Source of the DNA: Candidatus Bathyarchaeota archaeon
GTDB taxonomy: Archaea > Thermoproteota > Bathyarchaeia > Bathyarchaeales > Bathyarchaeaceae
Length of the DNA stretch: 5,489 nt
Direction of reading: 5' to 3'
Assembly: GCA_029881555.1 (NCBI GenBank)
Contig: JAOUMI010000048.1
Location: 1 to 5,489 of the forward strand
The position numbers were made by a program, and so were the translations under genes. The notes beneath the pieces were generated by a model. The model did not search any database. It was not told where the DNA came from and saw only the letters and a program-made list of their open reading frames with translations. This document shows, piece by piece, positions 1 to 4,006 of the stretch. Each line of letters starts with the position of its first letter. The stretch's first letter is position 1.

Positions 1-107
1 AAGCAATAAAGGACGCAGGCTTTGAGAACGTTGAGATAATCGGCAAGACAAAGTCCAGATACATCGCCAGCGACAAAATTAGAGCATTCAAGCCGAAAAA
101 CACGTAA
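1..107 (+). CDS. Class I SAM-dependent methyltransferase-like protein, C-terminal 34 residues (5' truncated by window edge)
   Basis: Reading from base 3, an open frame gives A-I-K-D-A-G-F-E-N-V-E-I-I-G and ends in R-A-F-K-P-K-N-T followed by TAA at 105-107. A block of the form 'AGF.nVEI.G.tkSRYI.S..IRAFKP' is typical of the last beta strands of Rossmann-fold class I methyltransferases of the type-11/UbiE-like sort. The SAM-binding motifs lie upstream, outside the window, so the substrate cannot be stated. The gene converges on the flavodoxin gene, with 25 bases between the two stop codons. That family call rests on the tail alone and is moderate; that this is the end of a real gene is more certain. 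Confidence 0.6.
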   Translation, partial: AIKDAGFENVEIIGKTKSRYIASDKIRAFKPKNT

Positions 108-132
108 GAAACAAGGCGTACAAGATAGATGA

Positions 133-594
133 TCAGGTCTCAAGTTGACTTGCTATTTTCTTCCCGAAATCTTTACATTTAGGAAGCTCTCCTTCCACGA
201 TGGGACCCTTCGTTCCCCCAACCTTTATTGACAGACCAGAAGTTATCAGCTTCAGGCCGGGAACCTTTTCGTTTATTCTTTTTTCCATTTTTCGTACAGC
301 TTTGTTGAAGTCTCCTCCCATGTACGTGTCGAAGACGGCTCCCGGTTTCCCTTCCAATCCTATTTTGCCAAGTTTGTCGATAAACTTCCTGATGCCTCTA
401 GTTGGACCGCCTATATGATTTGGAGAACCGATCAGAATCACGTCGTAATCAAGTACTTCTGTTGGCTCCACATGTTTAGGTTCCTTTAGCACTGCTTCTA
501 TTCTTTCTATTTCGTTCATGCCCTCTACGATTGTTTCTGCCACTTGTTTAGTGTTGCCATACTTTGACTCGTAAACCACGATTACTTTCGCCAT
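133..594 (-). CDS. Flavodoxin domain protein (short-chain flavodoxin)
   Basis: This is a 153-aa single-domain flavodoxin, a cytosolic FMN-binding electron carrier or FMN-dependent redox protein. Strand beta-1 (AKVIVVY) leads into the FMN phosphate loop E9-S-K-Y-G-N-T15. A second loop, G56-S-P-N-H-I-G-G-P64, follows the strand YDVILI and should contact the isoalloxazine ring. A third glycine-rich loop (DTYMGGDF) follows. The length fits a free-standing flavodoxin with no fused domain. The frame stays open up to a GTG at 603, but ATG at 594 is preferred because GGGTG at 601-605 sits 6 bases upstream and the encoded M-A-K-V-I-V-V-Y is a normal flavodoxin N-terminus. A TATA-like element lies at 631-639. 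The redox partner is not shown by the neighbours: the gene just upstream is a broken remnant. FMN binding is family knowledge; a menaquinone-dependent oxidase or NrdI-like role cannot be excluded. Confidence 0.9.
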   Translation of the reverse strand: MAKVIVVYESKYGNTKQVAETIVEGMNEIERIEAVLKEPKHVEPTEVLDYDVILIGSPNHIGGPTRGIRKFIDKLGKIGLEGKPGAVFDTYMGGDFNKAVRKMEKRINEKVPGLKLITSGLSIKVGGTKGPIVEGELPKCKDFGKKIASQLET

Positions 595-599
595 TACAT

Positions 600-639
600 T
601 CACCCTACATGCACATGACTACTTCAAGGTCTTTATAAC
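600..639 (-). promoter_or_regulatory. Candidate promoter and ribosome binding site of the flavodoxin gene
   Basis: On the minus strand GTTATAAAG (631-639) fits an archaeal TATA box. Its centre near 635 predicts a transcript start near 608-611, giving a leader of about 15 bases. Within that leader, GGGTG at 601-605 is a Shine-Dalgarno match 6 bases before the ATG at 594. The TATA element lies inside the decayed reading frame upstream, so it either arose after the decay or is internal to a former operon. Confidence 0.5.
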
Positions 640-782
640 GTACTCTTCGACAAGTTCCACGTGCTCTTCCCAAGAGGGTAGAATCGTCTGAGAGCTTTTG
701 TCTTTGGACCCGCTTTGGGCGGACCTATAACCTCTTTTTCACTCAACCTAAACCACTCCCTAAAATGGACACATTTGTTAAT
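619..782 (-). pseudogene. Frameshifted C-terminal remnant of an unidentified protein
   Basis: Two overlapping minus-strand frames read as one protein end broken by a frameshift. The upstream frame (from about 782, following a TAA at 783-785) gives F-R-E-W-F-R-L-S-E-K-E-V-I-G-P-P-K-A-G-P-K-T-K-A-L and then turns into unlikely sequence that stops at 633-635. The second frame gives I-L-P-S-W-E-E-H-V-E-L-V-E-E-Y-V-I-K-T-L-K and stops with TAG at 619-621. Joined near 685-695 they make a continuous soluble, charged, helical C-terminus. No plausible start codon opens the first part, so the 5' end is missing as well. I do not recognise the family. The stop lies 24 bases before the flavodoxin ATG, so the gene may once have been its operon partner. 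A sequencing error could explain the frameshift but not the missing 5' end. Confidence 0.4.
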
Positions 783-845
783 TTAAGCTTATGTTGCTGT
801 AGCGTCACAGTCACAAACGCGCGTGCAGGGAATAGGTTTGAATTC

Positions 846-1103
846 ATGTTGGAATGTGCAGTTTTTTATTCAAGTTTTAACACGTCTGGACGGACTTACT
901 GGTTGACTATGAAACAACCCATCCTGACTTACGTCCATATTCTGAAGAAGTGCTAGGAGGAAGTAAGGAAGAGGCTCGACAAAAAAGGAATCGAATACGA
1001 ATTGTTAGTCTTCAGAGGTGAGGGACACGGAATACTGAAAACTAAGAATCAGAAGACCCTCTTCAGAAAGACCGCACACTTCTTTGCCACCGCGTTGGAA
1101 TAG
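846..1103 (+). pseudogene. Remnant of an S9-family (prolyl oligopeptidase/acylaminoacyl peptidase type) alpha/beta hydrolase, C-terminal part
   Basis: The frame 963-1103 (46 codons, TAG at 1101-1103) gives V-R-K-R-L-D-K-K-G-I-E-Y-E-L-L-V-F, then G-E-G-H-G, then K-T-K-N-Q and a final helix ending A-T-A-L-E. This is the usual end of S9 peptidases, with the catalytic histidine in GEGHG (codon 1026-1028). In this frame a TAG at 954-956 precedes it, so there is no start. Just upstream a different frame (884-959) reads T-H-P-D-L-R-P-Y-S-E-E-V-L-G-G-S-K-E-E, like the loop before the 'SP..y' segment. Before that, a frame near 846-886 reads E-C-A-V-F-Y-S-S-F-N. The pieces are in family order but in shifting frames. 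The stretch of roughly 40 residues that should carry the catalytic Asp is absent, and the GxSxGG nucleophile region is gone. The gene is therefore dead. The final 46 codons are well supported; the upstream pieces are inferred. Confidence 0.6.
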
Positions 1104-1180
1104 CGCGCGTGAAAGAAACTATTCTGAGTTGAACCATTGTTTAGAAGCAACTAGACTAAAAATCAACATTCACGTTTCAT

Positions 1181-1239
1181 AAGCGATATATAACAGATTT
1201 CTCAAACCACGTTATGAAGTTTGCTTCGGAAGGATCACC
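1181..1239 (+). promoter_or_regulatory. TATA promoter and leader with overlapping 9-codon upstream ORF
   Basis: GATATATAA at 1185-1193 is a strong archaeal TATA box. Counting about 25 bases from its centre puts the transcript start at about 1214-1216, where an ATG sits (1214-1216). That ATG opens a 9-codon frame, M-K-F-A-S-E-G-S-P, whose TGA (1241-1243) overlaps the ATG of the next gene (1240-1242) in the ATGA arrangement. GGAAGG at 1228-1233 lies 6 bases before the main ATG and is a Shine-Dalgarno-like site within the small ORF. The mRNA may thus be leaderless for the small ORF, with the main gene read by reinitiation or from the internal site. Confidence 0.6.
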
Positions 1240-1695
1240 ATGAGTAAATGCGGTTTCGAAAAGCTTCTGCTAGAAGCAGTAGACGAGGCGCTGTCTTCGC
1301 TGGGTGATTCTTCAAAGCAGGTCGTCTATTTCCACCTAGAAAAGAGCTTCAAGCTCAACAGACAAGACATCCCCCATAAAATCGAAGAGTTTGCCGATGC
1401 AATCGAAAACATCTTTGGATACGGAGCCAAACTCATTGAGATTCTCATAATGAAACGACTCTACGAAAAAGTCAGAGGAGTCGTAGAATTCAAAGAAGAG
1501 CATGAAAATCTAATATTCAGCCAATACGTAGCGGCGGTCAAACAAAGTTTTCTAAAGAACAAAACCAGAATCGATTCAACACAAAAAAATGAAAGGCAAA
1601 GCTCACACGCGCCCATGATCAACGAAGAAACAAAAAAGGAACCCCCATCAAGAAAACCAAAAATGCCCACACTCTATTTCTTCCCCAAATATTAA
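1240..1695 (+). CDS. Conserved-looking helical hypothetical protein, 151 aa
   Basis: I do not firmly recognise this protein. Residues 1-105 look like one compact alpha-helical domain: helix 5-22 (F-E-K-L-L-L-E-A-V-D-E-A-L), then L-G-D-S-S-K-Q-V-V-Y-F-H-L-E-K, then R-Q-D-I-P-H-K-I-E-E-F-A-D-A-I-E-N-I-F-G and the helix A-K-L-I-E-I-L-I-M-K-R-L. The style 'lG...k.a.yfhLe..f.i...dIp..ieeFa.al..iFG.ga..lEilI...L' resembles small archaeal proteins annotated as NitrOD5-like output domains; that link is from memory and weak. Residues 106-151 are a low-complexity basic, polar tail with Lys, Pro, Ser and Thr, ending Y-F-F-P-K-Y. There are no signal peptide, membrane segment or metal motif. Start ATG 1240 has GGAAGG upstream. 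The gene has its own promoter, with remnant DNA before it and uS19 after it, so context gives no function. A regulatory or protein-binding role is only a guess. Confidence 0.75.
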   Translation: MSKCGFEKLLLEAVDEALSSLGDSSKQVVYFHLEKSFKLNRQDIPHKIEEFADAIENIFGYGAKLIEILIMKRLYEKVRGVVEFKEEHENLIFSQYVAAVKQSFLKNKTRIDSTQKNERQSSHAPMINEETKKEPPSRKPKMPTLYFFPKY

Positions 1696-1742
1696 TCCAA
1701 TAAAACAAAATCTCCCCATAAAAACTGCCTGTGCCAAAAGTA

Positions 1743-1762
1743 GGGGAGGGAGGTATAGGGGG
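1743..1762 (+). other. G-rich tract with four closely spaced G runs
   Basis: The + strand carries runs of 4, 3, 2 and 5 G separated by A, A and TATA. This is the only dense G patch in an otherwise G-poor stretch. It lies 48 bases after the 151-aa gene's stop and before a T6 run. It could form a two-layer G-quadruplex in the transcript's 3' UTR, or it may be incidental. It resembles a very strong Shine-Dalgarno site, but no ORF follows it. Confidence 0.35.
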
Positions 1763-1769
1763 ATCTAAA

Positions 1770-1775
1770 TTTTTT
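1770..1775 (+). terminator. Candidate T-run terminator after the 151-aa gene
   Basis: A run of six T (1770-1775) lies 75 bases past the stop of the 151-aa gene and upstream of the uS19 promoter. Archaeal termination commonly uses short U-rich runs without a hairpin. The position between two + strand transcription units fits, but a single T6 run is modest evidence. Confidence 0.35.
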
Positions 1776-1830
1776 CAGAAGGATCTATAATAGAGAGAGA
1801 CAAAGAAAAACAACCAAACACAAACTCAGA

Positions 1831-1875
1831 AACCTTTAATAAACCCCAAACAACCAAATCAGAAATAGACAAAAA
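1831..1875 (+). promoter_or_regulatory. TATA promoter of rps19
   Basis: CTTTAATAAAC at 1834-1844 fits an archaeal TATA box. A start about 25 bases downstream falls near 1863-1866, giving a leader of only about 10 bases before the ATG at 1876. That leader (A-rich, no GGAGG or GGTGA) has no Shine-Dalgarno site, so translation is probably leaderless or near-leaderless. A second AT-rich element, CTATAATAG at 1785-1793, is possible but would leave a much longer leader. Confidence 0.5.
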
Positions 1876-2280
1876 ATGCCCAAACAATACACCTACCGCG
1901 GTCACAATCTTCAACAACTCCAAGCCATGTCCATGGACGAATTCATCCTCATACTCCCATCACGCCAAAGAAGAAGCCTACAAAGAGGACTAACTCAAGA
2001 ACAACGCATACTCCTAGAAAACATCCGAAAAACCAAACAAACCCAACAAGAAGGCCAAAAAACAGTCGTGAAAACCCACGCCCGCGACGCAATAATCCTC
2101 CCAGAAATGATCGGCATCACTATCCTCGTCCATAACGGAAAACAATTCACACCAGTAGAAATCTCACCCGAAATGATCGGACACTACCTAGGCGAATTCG
2201 CCATCACAAACAAAACAGTCAAACACGGATCACCAGGAATCGGCGCCTCCAGATCATCCATGTACGTCCCCCTAAAGTAA
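1876..2280 (+). CDS. rps19: Small-subunit ribosomal protein uS19, archaeal type
   Basis: A 134-aa protein that matches archaeal S19 along its whole length. S19 binds 16S rRNA in the 30S head with uS13. Recognisable blocks are Y-R-G near the N-terminus, [14 protein letters not shown] (27-40, the archaeal/eukaryotic basic segment), [14 protein letters not shown] (67-80), V-H-N-G-K (85-89), [11 protein letters not shown] (98-108) and the C-terminal [13 protein letters not shown]. Residues 52-64 are a Gln/Lys-rich linker ([11 protein letters not shown]). In most archaea this gene lies in the S10 operon between rpl2 and rpl22; here no such partner is present and it stands alone with its own TATA box. 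Codon third positions are almost devoid of G and rich in A and C. Its stop is 4 bases from the stop of the convergent gene. Confidence 0.97.
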   Translation: MPKQYTYRGHNLQQLQAMSMDEFILILPSRQRRSLQRGLTQEQRILLENIRKTKQTQQEGQKTVVKTHARDAIILPEMIGITILVHNGKQFTPVEISPEMIGHYLGEFAITNKTVKHGSPGIGASRSSMYVPLK

Positions 2281-2311
2281 CCTTCTAAGCCCGATAAGTC
2301 GGTTCAGAAGG
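2281..2311. terminator. Inverted repeat at the convergent 3' ends of rps19 and the SecB-like gene
   Basis: CCTTCT (2281-2286) pairs with AGAAGG (2306-2311). Inside it AA pairs with TT, and CCGA (2291-2294) pairs with TCGG (2299-2302) around a TAAG loop, leaving only small bulges. The repeat starts directly after the uS19 stop and covers the last codons of the minus-strand gene. On + it is followed by a CTT-repeat pyrimidine stretch (2312-2321). It may act as a shared terminator or 3'-end stabiliser. Archaeal termination does not usually need a hairpin, so function is uncertain. Confidence 0.4.
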
Positions 2312-2704
2312 CTTCTTCTTCTTAACCAGCGGAATCTTAGGCAGAGGAATAGGAGGAGGAACGTTCAAAGTGCGAGTAATAATCACCGACTCCAAAAAAG
2401 CAACATTAGAGATAGACTGAACAACAATTGACGGAGGAACATGCTTCTCCGTGTACTCACCGTGAATCTTCTCAAGCTCACTCTTCGACCCCATAACATG
2501 AGCCCTCCCCTTCACACTAATCTGCGCCACAGCCGGAGTGTAATTCACCATAAAAACAAACGGAACCTCCAACAAATCTTCGCGCTTCTTATCCATCCCC
2601 AAAATGTTAATGCTAGTGGCTATCTGAATAGGCGGAATAGGCTTCTCAGCATCCCAAAACCGCTCAGCCGAAAGATTGTATATAAAAACACGTACCCGAA
2701 CCAT
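2285..2704 (-). CDS. Conserved hypothetical protein, possibly SecB-like beta-fold
   Basis: A 139-aa soluble protein with alternating hydrophobic strands. In order: V-R-V-R-V-F-I-Y-N-L-S-A-E-R-F (2-16), I-Q-I-A-T-S-I-N-I-L-G (26-36), L-E-V-P-F-V-F-M-V-N-Y-T-P-A-V-A-Q-I-S-V-K-G (45-66), a helix S-K-S-E-L-E-K-I (73-80), then Q-S-I-S-N-V-A-F-L-E-S-V-I-I-T-R-T-L-N (96-114) and a Pro-rich, Lys-rich tail. The strand pattern 'f.f.vnY.P.vAqI.vkG' followed by a late helix recalls the SecB chaperone fold, which has archaeal relatives. I rate this as resemblance only. The frame is open to GTG at 2737, but ATG 2704 is chosen because a TATA-like TTTAAAT (2743-2749) lies upstream and GGAG precedes it; GTG 2722 is an alternative. 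It ends the ribosomal/transcription cluster, where the tRNA-modification gene kae1 often lies in other archaea. Confidence 0.75.
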   Translation of the reverse strand: MVRVRVFIYNLSAERFWDAEKPIPPIQIATSINILGMDKKREDLLEVPFVFMVNYTPAVAQISVKGRAHVMGSKSELEKIHGEYTEKHVPPSIVVQSISNVAFLESVIITRTLNVPPPIPLPKIPLVKKKKPSEPTYRA

Positions 2705-2742
2705 GCCCCACACTCTCCACACAAACCCTATGGACACCTCAA

Positions 2743-2749
2743 GATTTAA
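2743..2749 (-). promoter_or_regulatory. Candidate TATA box before the SecB-like gene
   Basis: TTTAAAT on the minus strand, in the gap after rps27ae, predicts a start near 2721-2724. That suits translation from ATG 2704 (or leaderless from GTG 2722) and disfavours GTG 2737. The last gene could then be transcribed apart from the upstream operon as well as by read-through. Confidence 0.35.
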
Positions 2750-2756
2750 ACATACT

Positions 2757-3011
2757 TCAACCCCTTGTTTCAGCTACCTTGTAACGCGTGAAACCGCAGT
2801 GCCCACAAGCGTAGCGATCACCGTGATCCGCCATGAAATATCCAGGTCCACACCGCTCACAGAAAGGAAGTAACTTCTTGAGCTTCTCTCCCTCAACTTT
2901 GTAATGGCGGAAAACACCCTTCTCCCTCTTCTCAGCTTTCTCAACCTTCTCCTCCCTCTCCACCTTCTCAGGTTTCTCTTCAACCATTCTTTCAGCCGAT
3001 TCTTCACTCAT
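2757..3011 (-). CDS. rps27ae: Small-subunit ribosomal protein eS27/S27ae-type zinc-ribbon protein with charged N-terminal extension
   Basis: Residues 33-80 form the archaeal S27ae core: basic strand F-R-H-Y-K-V, then P-F-C-E-R-C-G-P-G-Y-F-M-A-D-H-G-D-R-Y-A-C-G-H-C-G-F-T-R-Y. The zinc ligands are C51, C54, C69 and C72. This is the ribosomal half of the eukaryotic ubiquitin-S27a fusion; no ubiquitin is attached here. Archaeal homologues are usually about 50-65 aa, so residues 1-31, nearly all Glu, Lys, Arg and Val, are an added low-complexity head. The ATG at 3011 overlaps the rps24e stop by 8 bases, implying coupled translation. A start at Met9 would shorten but not remove the extension. The head contains the same E-K-R-E-K-G string as the eS24 tail. 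Confidence 0.95.
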   Translation of the reverse strand: MSEESAERMVEEKPEKVEREEKVEKAEKREKGVFRHYKVEGEKLKKLLPFCERCGPGYFMADHGDRYACGHCGFTRYKVAETRG

Positions 3012-3429
3012 CTGGCCGCTCTCCTTTTTCTCTCTTCTCCCTTTCCTCTACTTCCCTTAATTTCTCTCCTTCCTCTCCTTGCTGCCCTTTCGCTCCTTTC
3101 GCTACTTTCTCTCCTTTCTCTCTTTCCTTTCCCTCCTCAGCCTTTTCCAGAGGAGCGTTCCTAGCAACGATATGTTCACGCTCTAGGAATTTAGCTTGTT
3201 CAACAGAGTCATAGGCGTTAACCTCACCCACAGCAATCACGGTTCCAGTTTTCGTCTCCATCCTCCTAACATACACCAGCTCAAGACTCGTCTTTAACTT
3301 GGACGCAAGCTTCTCTCTCACCTCCAAACGAGGCGGAGTTCCCCCAGTTTCTGCGTGTTCAACCTCAAAGACTATCTCCTTCCTCTTGAGCAGAGGGTTG
3401 TATTCTTGCGAAACAATCTTAACCTTCAT
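3004..3429 (-). CDS. rps24e: Small-subunit ribosomal protein eS24 with Glu/Lys-rich C-terminal tail
   Basis: A 141-aa protein. Residues 1-94 are the eS24 core: M-K-V-K-I-V-S-Q-E-Y-N-P-L-L-K-R-K-E-I-V-F-E-V-E-H (1-25), P-P-R-L-E-V-R-E-K-L-A (32-42), then T-K-T-G-T-V-I-A-V-G-E-V-N-A-Y-D-S (59-75). S24e sits on the body of the 30S subunit. ATG 3429 is preferred over ATG 3435 and an open frame reaching 3495, because GGAAGG (3436-3441) lies 6 bases upstream of it and it restores the normal family N-terminus. Residues 95-141 are a low-complexity tail of Glu, Lys, Gly and Arg; archaeal eS24 is usually about 100 aa, so the tail is extra. The gene lies 46 bases after the dephospho-CoA kinase stop and overlaps rps27ae by 8 bases. 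Confidence 0.95.
   Translation of the reverse strand: MKVKIVSQEYNPLLKRKEIVFEVEHAETGGTPPRLEVREKLASKLKTSLELVYVRRMETKTGTVIAVGEVNAYDSVEQAKFLEREHIVARNAPLEKAEEGKEREKGEKVAKGAKGQQGEEGEKLREVEEREKREKGERPDE
3015..3138 (+). repeat. Low-complexity homopyrimidine (coding-strand homopurine) tracts
   Basis: Within the DNA coding for the eS24 tail, the + strand has uninterrupted pyrimidine runs at 3019-3049 (31 bases), 3061-3080 (20) and 3105-3138 (34). The coding strand is therefore purine-only there, made of GAG, GAA, AAG, AAA, AGA and GGA codons. Such mirror-type tracts are prone to slippage and may form triplex DNA. They explain the Glu/Lys/Arg/Gly-only protein sequence. Confidence 0.7.
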
Positions 3430-3475
3430 TGTCATCCTTCCACAGAGCTGTTCATGTTGACCCCTAACCCTTACT

Positions 3476-4006
3476 TTAGCTTTTCGAAGGCGCATCCATT
3501 GCTTCCACGATCCGGCGTATCATACCCTTCGTTTGCTCCGTAACCTTCACCACAACAATTCCTTCATGTGGCTGCCCGTAAACCACCAGTGAATTTTCGG
3601 GTGCACACAGCACCGCTACTAGGGTGAGGAGGTCCTCTTCGCCATCAACCACAACTTTCGTTCGCTGCACCTGTCTCAACGCCTCATGCATTATAGACCA
3701 CGCCTGGTCGGTTAGGGTTCCTGATGGATTTTTCAGATGCAAGGTTTGATCAGCGTCTAGAGAGATAGGTGCGATGGGTTCTCTCATAACCCTGTTGTCC
3801 ACGATCATGACTTGAGGACAAATGCCGCGTTTTGCCATGCTTTCGGAAACGATGTCGCCCACCGAAATGATTTTTGAAGGCTTTTCCCTCTTCACCAATT
3901 CTCCCAGTTTCTTCATTGTCTCATCAGGCGTGCCTCGAATCAAAAGTCCCAACGGAGACTTCAATCTCTCGCGTAGTGGAGGCGTAAGGCGCCGTATTTT
4001 GATCAC
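3476..4006 (-). CDS. GTP-dependent dephospho-CoA kinase (DUF359 family)
   Basis: A 176-aa protein of the archaeal DUF359 family, shown in Thermococcus to phosphorylate dephospho-CoA with GTP as the last step of CoA synthesis; it is unrelated to bacterial CoaE. Family signatures are all present: L-T-P-P-L-R-E-R-L-K-S-P-L-G (7-20), L-I-R-G-T-P (22-27), I-S-V-G-D-I-V-S (47-54), V-D-N-R-V-M-R-E (69-76), K-N-P-S-G-T-L-T (92-99), V-D-G-E-E-D-L-L (120-127, acidic active-site segment) and V-Y-G-Q-P-H-E-G-I-V-V-V (142-153). Length is normal. The GTG start at 4006 shares GTGA with the spt4 stop, so translation is coupled, and GGTGATC at the junction could itself pair with 16S rRNA. Position between spt4 and rps24e is a known archaeal arrangement; it likely reflects co-expression with growth-linked genes. 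Confidence 0.95.
   Translation of the reverse strand: MIKIRRLTPPLRERLKSPLGLLIRGTPDETMKKLGELVKREKPSKIISVGDIVSESMAKRGICPQVMIVDNRVMREPIAPISLDADQTLHLKNPSGTLTDQAWSIMHEALRQVQRTKVVVDGEEDLLTLVAVLCAPENSLVVYGQPHEGIVVVKVTEQTKGMIRRIVEAMDAPSKS

Noticed and set aside
765..956. A 63-codon + strand frame starting M-D-T-F-V-N-L
   Set aside because: It crosses the proposed deletion junction, contains low-quality sequence (C-C-C, mixed) and changes reading frame relative to the S9 remnants. It is better explained as part of decayed DNA.
1232..1239. GGATCACC before the 151-aa gene, identical to part of the 16S rRNA 3' end
   Set aside because: It matches the rRNA sense sequence, not its complement, so it cannot pair with it as a Shine-Dalgarno site. 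It is probably chance; the GGAAGG just upstream is the likelier site.
2904..3164. An 86-codon + strand frame rich in Leu, Phe and Ser that looks like a membrane protein
   Set aside because: It is the antisense of the Glu/Lys-rich coding DNA of eS24 and eS27; CTT/CTC/TTC codons arise automatically opposite GAG/AAG. It has no Shine-Dalgarno site and no family resemblance.
3430..3495. Longer eS24 start at 3495 adding 22 basic residues
   Set aside because: The extension overlaps the dephospho-CoA kinase gene and does not resemble eS24. ATG 3429 has a well-spaced GGAAGG and gives the normal family N-terminus.
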